Source: Pseudohalocynthiibacter aestuariivivens
GTDB taxonomy: Bacteria > Pseudomonadota > Alphaproteobacteria > Rhodobacterales > Rhodobacteraceae
Length of the DNA: 64,000 nucleotides
Direction of reading: 5' to 3'
Assembly: GCF_018457175.1 (NCBI RefSeq)
Contig: NZ_JAGFNU010000001.1
Location: forward strand, 310,001 to 374,000
Shown: in pieces, positions 42,425-51,815 of the stretch
Position numbering within the stretch: the stretch's first letter is position 1
Layout of the letters: the number at the start of each line of letters is the position of its first letter
Notes under the pieces: generated by a model
What the model saw: only the letters and a program-made list of their open reading frames with translations
The model's database searches: none
What the model was told of the DNA's origin: nothing
Position numbers and translations under genes: made by a program

Positions 42425-43885
42425 TTATTCCCCCAAAGACCCTTCTCCATGACCGGTCATGCCGCCGGAGACTTCCTCTGTCGCTTCATCTGACAGGTGT
42501 TCTGGCAAGATGAGGTTCAGGATGATCGCGATCAGCGCCGCTGGAAGGATGCCCGAGGCCCCCAGAATGCGGATGGCATCCGGAAGTTGTTGCAGCGCAT
42601 TCGGCGCGCCCGGCGCAAGGTTCATCGCTTCAAGCTGAAAGCCAAGGCCGATCGAAATTGCGACTGCAAAGATAACCATATTGCGGCGGTTCCAGTGAAC
42701 GTCAGACAACATCGAAATACCGGCTGCAACCACCATGCCAAACATGACTATCACACCACCACCTAACACCTCGATCGGAACAGTCAGGATCAACGCGCCA
42801 ACCTTGGGGATCAGCCCGCAGATGATCAGGAAGAAAGCACCGATTGTCACAACCGTGCGGCTCATCACGCCGGTCATGGCAATCAGGCCAACATTCTGGC
42901 TGAACGAAGTGTTCGGAAGACCGCTAAAAATACCGGCAAACGCAGTGCCGAAACCGTCAGCATAGGTAGCGCCCTGTATTTCCCTATCTGTTGCCTCGCG
43001 TCCGGCGCCACCTTTGGTGATCCCGGAAACGTCGCCTACGGTTTCAATGGCAGAGACAAACGCCATGAGGCAGAACCCGATGATCGCCGCAAACGAAAAC
43101 TCGAACCCGTATTTGAAAGGGCTGGGGAATGCGATTGCCTGCGCGTGCCCCCATGATGTGGAAATACCCTCAAAGGTCACCATGCCCATCATAAGCGCAT
43201 AGAGGTAGCCGATGAAGATACCAATCAGCACCGCTGACACGGCGAGCATTCCGCGTGCGTAGAATTTGAGGGCCAGCGTTACAAAGATAACAACGCTGGC
43301 AGCGCTCCAATTCAGCAGGCTGCCATACTCGGGCTTGTCAAACTGTTTGGCAGGTACGCCGCCTGCTGCATATTCGATGCCAACTTTTACCAGGGCCAGA
43401 CCAATCATCATAACGACAAGGCCCGTCACAAGCGGAGGCAGCGCAAAGCGGATTTTACCGATGACCGTGCCTAGCATTGCGTGAAACAGCCCTCCGACGA
43501 CAACCCCTCCAAATAGCGCGGCAAGCCCTTCCGTACCTTTCCCCGCAACAAGTGGGATCATGATGGGAATAAAGGCAAAGGACGTTCCCTGAACAATGGG
43601 CAAAGCAGCACCAACAGGCCCCAGAGTGATGGTCTGCAACAGGGTCGCTATGCCCGCAAACAGCATCGACATCTGGATCAGATAGGTCATGTCCGGAAAG
43701 CCGAGCGCGCCAGCGTCTGAACCATAACCAAAACCGGCGAAGCCCGAGATTATGATCGCAGGTGTGACGTTTGAAACAAACATCGCCAGCACATGCTGAA
43801 TACCCAGAGGTATCGCTTTTATAAGTGGTGGGGTGTAGTTCGGGTCGCGTAGCTGTGCTGCGGTTCCGAGTGACGTGTCAGCCAT
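42425..43885 (-). CDS. NCS2-family purine (xanthine/urate) permease
   Basis: A 486-residue inner-membrane transporter of the nucleobase:cation symporter-2 family, with about 12-14 hydrophobic segments. Typical motifs include GIQHVLAMFVSNVTPAIIIS at the start, LPIVQGTSFAFIPIM, SAIETVGDVSGI and SGLPNTSFSQNVGLIAMTGV, followed by MSRTVVTIGAFFLIICG. It lies just downstream of allA and the allantoinase fusion on the same strand, so it probably imports urate, xanthine or a related purine for that pathway. Ribosome site GGGAGG. Precise substrate not determinable. Confidence 0.92.
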   Translation of the reverse strand: MADTSLGTAAQLRDPNYTPPLIKAIPLGIQHVLAMFVSNVTPAIIISGFAGFGYGSDAGALGFPDMTYLIQMSMLFAGIATLLQTITLGPVGAALPIVQGTSFAFIPIMIPLVAGKGTEGLAALFGGVVVGGLFHAMLGTVIGKIRFALPPLVTGLVVMMIGLALVKVGIEYAAGGVPAKQFDKPEYGSLLNWSAASVVIFVTLALKFYARGMLAVSAVLIGIFIGYLYALMMGMVTFEGISTSWGHAQAIAFPSPFKYGFEFSFAAIIGFCLMAFVSAIETVGDVSGITKGGAGREATDREIQGATYADGFGTAFAGIFSGLPNTSFSQNVGLIAMTGVMSRTVVTIGAFFLIICGLIPKVGALILTVPIEVLGGGVIVMFGMVVAAGISMLSDVHWNRRNMVIFAVAISIGLGFQLEAMNLAPGAPNALQQLPDAIRILGASGILPAALIAIILNLILPEHLSDEATEEVSGGMTGHGEGSLGE

Positions 43886-43946
43886 TGGTTTTCCTCCCTA
43901 TAGACTGTCCCTTTTTCCTGCCGCTTCTTGTTCTGGCGGCTCGGAT

Positions 43947-44441
43947 CTATCGTTCAACAAGCCAGGGCTTTTCGAACCAGTGTTCCTGTAGGTTTGCGCC
44001 ATCTCCAATTCTGTCGACGACAGCAAACAAACCAGGCTCAGACAACGGGGTCAGGACCCCATGCCAGATGTTTCGGTGAATATTCACACCCTGACCGGGT
44101 GCCGTGATAAAAGCGCGGGGGGTGCCGGGTTTGTCGCCCTCGTCAGGTGCAACGATAACCAAGAACGGGTCAAGACTCATGGGCAGGAATGCCTGTGAAC
44201 CCTCAGGGTGGCGTTCAACCACATCAAGCAGATGGGGCAGGCTGCGCGGGTTTGCCTTAAACACACTGATACCGGCGCGGCCATTTAAAATATCAAGCTG
44301 TGCCCGGTCATGATAGCGCCCGCAGTTGCCTTGATTGATTACTATATCGGCTTCGCCCGAAGCGTCCAGAACATCACCAAATTTGGCAAATGCCTTTTGC
44401 GTAAGACGCTCTGTTCGAAGAGTTTGGTGTACGGCGTTCAT
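43947..44441 (-). CDS. allA: Ureidoglycolate lyase
   Basis: A 164-residue cupin-like enzyme that splits ureidoglycolate into glyoxylate and urea, the last step of purine breakdown here. Family blocks are FAKFGDVLDASGEADIVIN, GISVFKANPRSLPHLLDVVE, then RHPEGSQAFLPM, and RNIWHGVLTPL. The start at 44441 overlaps the stop of the upstream allantoinase fusion (ATGA); the longer frame lies inside that gene. Its glyoxylate product would feed the bhc enzymes encoded about 5 kb away. Confidence 0.93.
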   Translation of the reverse strand: MNAVHQTLRTERLTQKAFAKFGDVLDASGEADIVINQGNCGRYHDRAQLDILNGRAGISVFKANPRSLPHLLDVVERHPEGSQAFLPMSLDPFLVIVAPDEGDKPGTPRAFITAPGQGVNIHRNIWHGVLTPLSEPGLFAVVDRIGDGANLQEHWFEKPWLVER

Positions 44442-45859
44442 TCTGGATACAGCGACTTCAGACGCAGCAGCGCAATCCGTTCGACCTGTTTGCACGCTTC
44501 TGCAAATTCGGTTTCGCTATCGTTTCCCAAGCGGCGCTTAAAAGCTGCAAGGATGCTCGCCTTGGTATTGTCGCGGACCGCGATGATGAAGGGAAACCCA
44601 TGTTTCGATGTATACGCGTTGTTCAATTCGGTGAAGGTTGCTTTTTCCTCATCGGTCAGCATGTTTAAACCGGCCCCGGCTTGTTCCTCGGTTGACTCTT
44701 CAGTCAGGCGTCTTGCTTCGGCCAGTTTACCGGCAAGGTCAGGATGGGCTTTCAAAACGCCAAGGCGTTCAGTGTCACTGGCGGATCGGAACATGCGTGC
44801 AAGCGCACTGTGTATGCCTACCGCGGTGTCGTGGGCCGGGCCAAGTTCCAGATCATGGGCACGTTCTGCAATCCACGGGGAATGCTCAAAGATACTCCCA
44901 AAAGCGGTGACAAAGGAGTTACGATCCATGTCCGACGGGCGTGTGATGGGGGTGGGTGCCGGGTGGTGGGTATGCCAATGCTGCGCAATATCGAGGCGGC
45001 GTGCGAACCAGACATCGGTGTGACCCTTGACATAGTCGATAAATTTTCTCAGTGCCTGAATGCGGCCTGGTCGGCCCAACAGTCGACAATGGATACCAAC
45101 AGATAACATCTTTGCTTGACCGGCTTCGCCTTCGGCATAAAGAGCATCGAAACTGTCGCACAGATAGGCAAAGAACTGATCGCCAGAGTTGAAGCCCTGT
45201 GGTGTCGCGAACCGCATGTCATTGGTATCAAGGGTATAGGGGACGATAAGCTGATCCCGCTCGCCGACACGTACCCAATAGGGCAGGTCATCTGCATAGC
45301 TGTCGGCGATGTAGTCGAACCCACCTTCCTCGGCAACGATATCCACGGTGTTGATCGAACAGCGGCCAGTGTACCAACCGTGTGGGCGCTCTCCGGTCAC
45401 TTCGGTATGAAGGCGTATCGCCTCTATCATATCTGCCCGTTCTACTTCGGGACTCGCATCTTTGTATTCGATCCATTTTAAACCGTGGCTGGCAATTTCC
45501 CAACCGGCGTCCTGCATCGCAGCGACCTGCGCGGGAGAGCGGGCAAGCGCGCTTGCAACACCGTAAACAGTTACCGGAATCGCCGTCTCGGTGAACAGGC
45601 GGTGAAGACGCCAGAATCCGGCACGTGCACCGTATTCGTAGATGGATTCCATGTTCCAGTGGCGCTGTCCGGGCCATGGGGCTGCGCCGACAATTTCAGA
45701 AAGGAACGCCTCGGAGGCAGGATCGTCATGAAGGATGTTGTTCTCTCCGCCCTCTTCATAGTTCACAACAAACTGGACAGCGATTTTTGCGCCATCAGGC
45801 CATTTCGGGTCTGGTGGGGTTTGGCCATAGCCATGCATGTCACGCGGGTATCTGTTCAC
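44438..45859 (-). CDS. puuE: Fused allantoinase (PuuE) and OHCU decarboxylase
   Basis: A 473-residue two-domain enzyme. The N-terminal part (about 1-300) is a polysaccharide-deacetylase-fold allantoinase of the PuuE type (RYPRDMHGYGQTPPDPKWPD, QFVVNYEEGGENNILHDD, HGWYTGRCSINTVDIV). The C-terminal part (about 310-473) is OHCU decarboxylase, with FVTAFGSIFEHSPWIAERA, KAHPDLAGKLAEA and HGFPFIIAVRDN. Together they turn OHCU into S-allantoin and then allantoate. The GTG at 45859 is chosen because GGGGA lies 8 bases upstream and PuuE proteins begin at NRYPRDM. It is divergent from uraH and coupled to allA. Confidence 0.92.
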   Translation of the reverse strand: MNRYPRDMHGYGQTPPDPKWPDGAKIAVQFVVNYEEGGENNILHDDPASEAFLSEIVGAAPWPGQRHWNMESIYEYGARAGFWRLHRLFTETAIPVTVYGVASALARSPAQVAAMQDAGWEIASHGLKWIEYKDASPEVERADMIEAIRLHTEVTGERPHGWYTGRCSINTVDIVAEEGGFDYIADSYADDLPYWVRVGERDQLIVPYTLDTNDMRFATPQGFNSGDQFFAYLCDSFDALYAEGEAGQAKMLSVGIHCRLLGRPGRIQALRKFIDYVKGHTDVWFARRLDIAQHWHTHHPAPTPITRPSDMDRNSFVTAFGSIFEHSPWIAERAHDLELGPAHDTAVGIHSALARMFRSASDTERLGVLKAHPDLAGKLAEARRLTEESTEEQAGAGLNMLTDEEKATFTELNNAYTSKHGFPFIIAVRDNTKASILAAFKRRLGNDSETEFAEACKQVERIALLRLKSLYPE

Positions 45860-46026
45860 TCGGTTTGTCCCCAATGCGGAGTTAGATATTTATTTCTCTA
45901 TATATCAAAAGAATAACCCTGATCTTCAAAAAATACACTAAACAGTTTCCGCATTTCATGGCTTTCCGAAAGCTACTGACTTAGACAAAAAACAATGATG
46001 ATGAGTTCAGAAATGGCGAGGTCGGA

Positions 46027-46380
46027 ATGTCAGGCTATTTGACAACACATGTTTTGGATACTGCACTTGGGTGTCCGGCGGCGGGGATGAAGATTGAACT
46101 TTATCACATCGAAGGCGAGGCGCGTTCTTTGTTGAAGTCCGTCGTAACAAATGACGACGGGCGCACCGATAGTCAGATTTTGCCAGCTGATGAGTTCCAA
46201 AAAGGTACCTATGAACTGGTGTTCCACGCAGGTGCATATCTGGATGCCTGTGGCACGCCCCCGGAAAACCCGCGGTTTCTTGATCTGATCCCAATTCGGT
46301 TTGGCATGTCAGAAGCCGCGCACTACCACGTGCCGCTATTGCTTTCGCCTTTCAGTTTCTCAACCTATCGCGGCAGTTAA
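46027..46380 (+). CDS. uraH: 5-Hydroxyisourate hydrolase
   Basis: A 117-residue transthyretin-related enzyme that hydrolyses 5-hydroxyisourate to OHCU. It has the family start [20 protein letters not shown], the middle [17 protein letters not shown], and the C-terminal YRGS signature (STYRGS) that marks hydrolases rather than transthyretin. H32-equivalent sites (THVLD) are intact. Ribosome site GAGG. It is transcribed divergently from puuE, with about 165 bases between starts that may hold shared control elements. Confidence 0.95.
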   Translation: MSGYLTTHVLDTALGCPAAGMKIELYHIEGEARSLLKSVVTNDDGRTDSQILPADEFQKGTYELVFHAGAYLDACGTPPENPRFLDLIPIRFGMSEAAHYHVPLLLSPFSFSTYRGS

Positions 46381-46400
46381 CTAGACAGCGTGCGCGTGTT

Positions 46401-48755
46401 CTATTCGCCGTAGGGTATCCAGACGTTCTTAACGTCGGTAGCCTGTCGCAGGAATTCACGCCCTTCACCGTCAGTGCTGAACCAATCTCGTGCTTGGCCA
46501 TTGTTGACCCAAGTGCGTTTCAGGTTGCCCGCTGAGCGTTTTTCAATATCGGCTGAAAGATCGGTCGAGGAAAAGCTCCAGACTGCATCGACATCCAGAT
46601 GATCAGAGAGCGTTTTGGAAAGCTCTACATGGTCGCCAGTTAAAATGCTTACGACTCCGTCTGGTACATCCGATGTTTCCAAAACCTGATAGAAATCTGT
46701 TGATGCTAGTGGAAAAGGTTGTGATGCAACCAGCACCGATGTGTTGCCCATGGCCATAGCTGGCGCCATGGCGGAAATCAGGCCCAGCAAGGGTGTTTCG
46801 TCTGCGCATAGTGCACCGATGACCCCTACGGGTTCATGCATCGCCAATGCGACCCCCCGGATCGGAACGCCATGTACCTGACCATCGTATTTATCGGCCC
46901 AGGCAGCATAGGTGAACAGACGGCTGATAGAAGCCTCAACTTCTTTGTTACCGCTACGTTTACCGGTCATTGCGTCGATCCGGTCAGCAAATTCTTTTGC
47001 ACGAGCCGAGAGATTCTCAGCGATGTAGTAAAGGATTTGCGCTCGTAGATGCCCCGTTGTCTTTCCCCATCCGCTGGCCTTGTGCGCGGCTTCGACCGCG
47101 TTTCGCACATCTTTCCGGTTGGCGATACCTACGTGACCCAGAAGCCCGCCTTGCCGTGTCCAGATTGCTTGCATATAGCCGCCGTCAGGCCGGGCCTGTT
47201 TGCCGCCGATGAAGAGTTTTGCTGTTCGGTCTAGACCATCGGAAGGTGCTAAATCCTTACCCTCAGCAAAAGGTGAAATAGGAGCGAGGGTCTTCGTTTT
47301 TGTCTTCGGACGGGTGTAAGCCGTAAGGCCTTCCCAGCCACCTTCGCGACCAAAGCCGCTTTCACGAACCCCGCCAAAACCTGCAGCAGCGTCAAACAGA
47401 TTGGTCGCGTTCACCCAGACAACGCCAGCGGCAAGTTTTGGGGCGATATCAAGCGCGAGGTTTATATTCTCGGTCCAGACAGTCGCGGCAAGGCCGTAGC
47501 GGGTGTTGTTGGCCAATTCGACAGCTTCTTTCGGCGTTCTGAAAGTTGTGCCGACCAATACAGGCCCAAATATTTCCTCCTGCATAAGCCACGCTGAGGT
47601 GTGAAGCCCGGTAATCAGTGTTGGACGGTAGAAACACCCCGTTTCAGGAAGGGCACTGTTGGCGTGATACACCTCGCCCTCACCCCCGTGTTCATCGACC
47701 AGTCTGGTAATTGTCTCAAGCTGGATCGGATCAACGATCGCACCGATGTCGATACATTTATCAAGCGGGTCACCAATGCGAAGCCCATCCATACGGGTCT
47801 TCAACTTTGCATAGAATCGGTCAGCGATTCCTTCCTGCACCAAAAGGCGTGATCCGGCGCAACAAACCTGTCCCTGATTAAACCAAATCGCATCAACCAA
47901 CCCTTCAATAGCAGAGTCGATGTCGGCGTCGTCAAAAACGATGTAGGGTGATTTACCACCAAGCTCTAACGTCAACGCCTTGCCAGACCCGGCTGTCGCC
48001 TCGCGAATTTTGCGCCCAACAGAGGTGGAGCCGGTAAAGGCGATTTTGTCGATGTCGGGATGATTGACAATCATTTCGCCAACAGCACCGTCACCGGTTA
48101 CGACATTGACAACACCTTTTGGTAGCCCGGCCTCCTGACAGATTTCAGCAAACAACAGCGCTGTGAGCGAGGTATATTCAGCCGGCTTCAGCACAACCGT
48201 GTTGCCCATTGCAATCGCTGGAGCAATTTTCCACGACAGCATCAGCAACGGGAAGTTCCACGGAATGATCTGGCCGCACACACCAAGCGGTTCGGCATCG
48301 GGCAGTTCGGCCTCCATCAATTGGGCCATGCCCGCATGGTAATAGAAATGCCGCGCGACCAGCGGAATGTCGATGTCGCGGCTTTCACGGATTGGCTTGC
48401 CGTTGTCCAGCGTTTCCAAAACGGCAAACAGGCGGCTGTATTTTTGCACGAGCCGCGCAATTGCATAGAGGTAGCGCGCGCGTTCATGCCCCGAAAGCCG
48501 CGTCCATTTTCTCTGTGCTTTGCGGGCGGCAGAAACGGCGGCATCAACGTCATCGGCACTTGCCTGCGATAGCATGGCAAGTGTTTCACCTGTCGCCGGA
48601 TTGCGGCTTTCAAACCCTTTGCCAGGCGCGGTCCACGAACCGTTGATGAAATGGCCAAAGGTATCGCCACGATCTACCAGCCATGCCAGCGCTTCACCTG
48701 CTGCTTCGGGGGCAGGGCCGTAGTCCATGCTTTCGAAAATATCCTGAATGCTCAT
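46401..48755 (-). CDS. Two-domain aldehyde dehydrogenase, ALDH16 type
   Basis: A 784-residue protein. Residues 1-490 are a complete aldehyde dehydrogenase with E264 in LELGGKSP and catalytic C298 in NQGQVCCAGSR. Residues 500-784 are a second ALDH-like domain (KLFIGGKQARPDGGYMQAIW, AMAPAMAMGNTSVLVASQP) that lacks the catalytic segment. This is the ALDH16 layout, for which a Loktanella enzyme has been studied. The ATG at 48755 gives MSIQDIFESMDYGPAPEAAG; the longer frame overlaps deoC. It follows deoC by 4 bases, so it may oxidise the acetaldehyde that DeoC releases. Confidence 0.92.
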   Translation of the reverse strand: MSIQDIFESMDYGPAPEAAGEALAWLVDRGDTFGHFINGSWTAPGKGFESRNPATGETLAMLSQASADDVDAAVSAARKAQRKWTRLSGHERARYLYAIARLVQKYSRLFAVLETLDNGKPIRESRDIDIPLVARHFYYHAGMAQLMEAELPDAEPLGVCGQIIPWNFPLLMLSWKIAPAIAMGNTVVLKPAEYTSLTALLFAEICQEAGLPKGVVNVVTGDGAVGEMIVNHPDIDKIAFTGSTSVGRKIREATAGSGKALTLELGGKSPYIVFDDADIDSAIEGLVDAIWFNQGQVCCAGSRLLVQEGIADRFYAKLKTRMDGLRIGDPLDKCIDIGAIVDPIQLETITRLVDEHGGEGEVYHANSALPETGCFYRPTLITGLHTSAWLMQEEIFGPVLVGTTFRTPKEAVELANNTRYGLAATVWTENINLALDIAPKLAAGVVWVNATNLFDAAAGFGGVRESGFGREGGWEGLTAYTRPKTKTKTLAPISPFAEGKDLAPSDGLDRTAKLFIGGKQARPDGGYMQAIWTRQGGLLGHVGIANRKDVRNAVEAAHKASGWGKTTGHLRAQILYYIAENLSARAKEFADRIDAMTGKRSGNKEVEASISRLFTYAAWADKYDGQVHGVPIRGVALAMHEPVGVIGALCADETPLLGLISAMAPAMAMGNTSVLVASQPFPLASTDFYQVLETSDVPDGVVSILTGDHVELSKTLSDHLDVDAVWSFSSTDLSADIEKRSAGNLKRTWVNNGQARDWFSTDGEGREFLRQATDVKNVWIPYGE

Positions 48756-48759
48756 GTGA

Positions 48760-49791
48760 TTATCCAATCGCGTGGCGGTGGGCTGCGGAATAGCGGCCGG
48801 TGGCAAAGTGTTCGAGCTGGCGTTCGATATCACCAAGAAGCGACGAGGCCCCAAATCTAAAAAGATCGGGCTGCAACCAGCGAGTTCCGAGCTCGTCCTT
48901 AATAAGGGTCAGGTAGGTCACTGCGTCCTTGGCTTTTGAAATGCCGCCTGCAGGTTTGTAACCGACGCGAAAACCCGTGCGGTCAAAATAGTCCCGGATC
49001 GCGCGGATCATAACAAGGCTGACAGGCAGGGTGGCATTGACGCTTTCCTTGCCGGTTGAGGTTTTGATGAAATCAGCGCCGGCCATCATGCAGACGAGCG
49101 AGGCGCGCACGACATTGCGCAATGTGCCAAGCTCACCCGTCGCCAAAATGGCTTTGACATGCGCGTTTCCACAAGCTTGGCGAAATGTGCGCATCTCATC
49201 GTAAAGCGCCTGCCAGTTTCCGGTCAGCACATGCCGACGCGAAATCACAATATCGATCTCTGCCGCCCCGGCCTTAACGCTCTCTTCAATTTCGGCGACG
49301 CGCAGGTGAAAGGGCGACAGTCCTGCGGGAAATCCGGTAGAGACCGCAGCAACCGGAATGCCGGATCCCTTAAGCGCCTTAACCGCTGTTTCGATCATTT
49401 CGTGATAAACGCATACTGCGCCTGTCGTGATGGGTTCAACACCAAGCCTTTTGACTATTTCGGCGCTTAAAGGTTGGCGCGCTTTTGCACATAGTCTGCG
49501 AACGCGCCCTTTTGTATCGTCGCCAGAGAGCGTCGTGAGGTCTATCAAAGAAATCGCCTTCAGCAACCATGCGGCCTGATATTCTTTTTTGACCGAGCGG
49601 CGGCCGGGTAATGTTTTTGCGCGTCTTTCGATCGCAGATGTGTTAATCTGAACGCTAGAAACCCAATCCAGATCAAGTGCTGTGCCTGGATTGCGTGGTT
49701 CTTGAACCTGCGGCAGTTGTGTAGTGCCCTCATGCGCCACATCTGCTTGGGTATTCAGGTTTGCCGAGCCGGGTTGGGTTTCGCTATTCAT
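48760..49791 (-). CDS. deoC: Deoxyribose-phosphate aldolase
   Basis: A 343-residue aldolase that cleaves 2-deoxyribose 5-phosphate to glyceraldehyde 3-phosphate and acetaldehyde, used in deoxynucleoside breakdown. The Schiff-base lysine is K243 in GADFIKTSTGKES, with the second lysine in VGYKPAGGIS and a conserved Asp in AEIDIVIS. It is longer than the E. coli-type protein because of an N-terminal region of about 75 residues, as in eukaryotic-like DeoC. The start at 49791 has GGAGAG upstream. It is followed directly by the ALDH16 gene. Divergent from rpe. Confidence 0.94.
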   Translation of the reverse strand: MNSETQPGSANLNTQADVAHEGTTQLPQVQEPRNPGTALDLDWVSSVQINTSAIERRAKTLPGRRSVKKEYQAAWLLKAISLIDLTTLSGDDTKGRVRRLCAKARQPLSAEIVKRLGVEPITTGAVCVYHEMIETAVKALKGSGIPVAAVSTGFPAGLSPFHLRVAEIEESVKAGAAEIDIVISRRHVLTGNWQALYDEMRTFRQACGNAHVKAILATGELGTLRNVVRASLVCMMAGADFIKTSTGKESVNATLPVSLVMIRAIRDYFDRTGFRVGYKPAGGISKAKDAVTYLTLIKDELGTRWLQPDLFRFGASSLLGDIERQLEHFATGRYSAAHRHAIG

Positions 49792-49946
49792 CGCAGCTCT
49801 CCGTTGCGGGAAACCAAAAGGTCTCATGGGTTTTGTGCTATTGCAAGTTTGATCAAACGGTCAAGTACGATAAGTTTCGTGTAGAAGAGGTTTTCAATAG
49901 CTTTGAACCGCGTTAACAGGGCTCATCTGCCAAGGAGAGCTGCGCC

Positions 49947-50627
49947 ATGTCCTTTGATCGTTCCATTAAGATAGCCCCGTCAATCCTTTCTGCTGACTTT
50001 GCGAACTTCGGTTTGGAGTGTGAAGCCATCGAAGCCGAAGGTGCCGATTGGGTGCATGTTGATGTTATGGACGGGCATTTTGTACCGAATATCACCTTTG
50101 GCCCATCAACCTGCAAGGCGATCCGCCCACATGTTAAGGGCGTCATGGATGTTCATCTGATGATTGCGCCGGTTGACCCATATATCGAAGCATTTGCCGA
50201 GGCAGGTGCCGATGTGATTTCAGCGCATATCGAAGCCGGTCCGCATATTCACAGAACGGTTCAGGCCATTCGTGCAGCAGGTGCAAAAGCAGGTGTTGCG
50301 CTAAACCCGGGCACGCCAGCAGAATCGGTCGAGTATCTGCTTGATATGGTCGATCTGATCTGCGTAATGACAGTGAACCCCGGATTTGGCGGGCAGAAAT
50401 TTATTCACTCGCAGGTCGAAAAAGTCCGCAAGCTTCGGGCGATGATTGGGGATCGACCTATTCACATTGAAATTGACGGTGGTGTCACCCCCGAAACCGC
50501 ACCATTGGTTGTCAAAGCTGGTGCAGATGTGCTTGTTGCCGGGTCAGCCGTTTTCAAAGGCGGATCGGTCCAGAACCCAGCGCCCTATGGTGAAAACATC
50601 AGGGCGATCCGGGCTGCTGTCAGCTAA
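49947..50627 (+). CDS. rpe: Ribulose-phosphate 3-epimerase
   Basis: A 226-residue TIM-barrel enzyme that interconverts ribulose 5-phosphate and xylulose 5-phosphate in the pentose phosphate pathway. Key parts are [14 protein letters not shown] at the start, [19 protein letters not shown], with metal-binding His and Asp, [13 protein letters not shown] for phosphate binding, and [15 protein letters not shown]. Ribosome site AAGGAGAG. It lies ahead of transaldolase on the same strand (about 150 bases apart), joining two pentose-phosphate genes. Confidence 0.97.
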   Translation: MSFDRSIKIAPSILSADFANFGLECEAIEAEGADWVHVDVMDGHFVPNITFGPSTCKAIRPHVKGVMDVHLMIAPVDPYIEAFAEAGADVISAHIEAGPHIHRTVQAIRAAGAKAGVALNPGTPAESVEYLLDMVDLICVMTVNPGFGGQKFIHSQVEKVRKLRAMIGDRPIHIEIDGGVTPETAPLVVKAGADVLVAGSAVFKGGSVQNPAPYGENIRAIRAAVS

Positions 50628-50780
50628 CTGCTTAGGATCTTTGGGTATCGTTTGTTTGTCATACTCACCTGATTTTTTGACGACTGCACTGTTACCAGCT
50701 CCCGGTTGGAACATCGCCTATACATACTGCTGGCAAAGCGGTAAAAGCGGGCAAAATCCATCGTGTCTGGGGAATATTCA

Positions 50781-51764
50781 ATGTCCAAATCTTCTGCCCT
50801 TGCTCAATTGCGAGAAATGACCACCGTCGTTGGCGATACCGGCGATATCGCGGCGATCCGGCGGCTTTCGCCAATTGACGCCACGACAAATCCCTCACTC
50901 ATCCTTAAAGCGGCGCAAATGCCCGAATACGCAGACATGATCAAAGCTGCGATTGCAAGGGTGGACCGCTCGGGCAAATCTGATGCTGAGGTTATAGATG
51001 ATGTTGTCGATCAGATCAGTGTCGGGTTTGGCAGCGAGATTGTGAAACTGGTTCCCGGTCGTGTCTCGATCGAGGTGGATGCGCGGTTGTCTTTTGATAC
51101 GGAAGCATCAATTGCGAAGGCCCGCAAGATCATCAGCCTGTTCAAAGAAGCAGGTGTTGAAAAAGAACGGCTGCTCATCAAAGTCGCGGCTACCTGGGAA
51201 GGCATCCGGGCGGCGGAAGTTTTGGAAGCTGAAGGTATAAACTGTAACCTGACCCTGATTTTCGGATTTGCGCAGGCGCGCGCCTGCGCCGAGGCTGGAG
51301 TGTTTCTGATTTCGCCTTTCGTTGGACGTATTCTTGATTGGTACAAGAAGGCCAATCCGGGCACTGAATATACCGCCGAGACTGATCCAGGCGTATTGTC
51401 TGTGACGAGCATCTACAACTATTTCAAAGATCATGGCTTCAAGACTGTGGTTATGGGAGCAAGCTTTCGGAATACCGGAGAGATTAAAGCGTTGGCAGGG
51501 TGTGATCGGCTTACGATCAGCCCAGCACTGCTTGATGAACTAGCAGCCGATATGATTAACCTGCCACGTAAACTTGAAGATAAAGGTGCGACGCAAAACC
51601 AAGAGCCAAAGCTTGATGAGAAAGCTTTTCGCTGGGATATGAATGCCGATGCAATGGCCACGGAAAAGCTCGCAGAAGGTATTCGTGGGTTTGCTGCGGA
51701 TAGCGAAAAACTCGAAGCAATCTTGCGCGATATGATCTGCAAGCAAGACTTTGCAGATTTTTAG
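50781..51764 (+). CDS. tal: Transaldolase
   Basis: A 327-residue TalB-type transaldolase of the pentose phosphate pathway. The Schiff-base lysine is K134 in [16 protein letters not shown]. Other blocks are [38 protein letters not shown], then [17 protein letters not shown], and [19 protein letters not shown]. The ATG at 50781 with GGGGA upstream is used instead of an earlier GTG in frame. A good terminator follows its stop. Confidence 0.96.
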   Translation: MSKSSALAQLREMTTVVGDTGDIAAIRRLSPIDATTNPSLILKAAQMPEYADMIKAAIARVDRSGKSDAEVIDDVVDQISVGFGSEIVKLVPGRVSIEVDARLSFDTEASIAKARKIISLFKEAGVEKERLLIKVAATWEGIRAAEVLEAEGINCNLTLIFGFAQARACAEAGVFLISPFVGRILDWYKKANPGTEYTAETDPGVLSVTSIYNYFKDHGFKTVVMGASFRNTGEIKALAGCDRLTISPALLDELAADMINLPRKLEDKGATQNQEPKLDEKAFRWDMNADAMATEKLAEGIRGFAADSEKLEAILRDMICKQDFADF

Positions 51765-51765
51765 A

Positions 51766-51791
51766 GGCGCTGTTGTTACAGCGCCTTTTTT
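51766..51791 (+). terminator. Rho-independent terminator after transaldolase
   Basis: An 8-pair stem (GGCGCTGT, TGTT loop, ACAGCGCC) starts 2 bases after the transaldolase stop and is followed by six T. It also separates the convergent ugd gene. Confidence 0.9.
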
Positions 51792-51815
51792 CTGGGTCTA
51801 GTGTCTGAACGTGAC

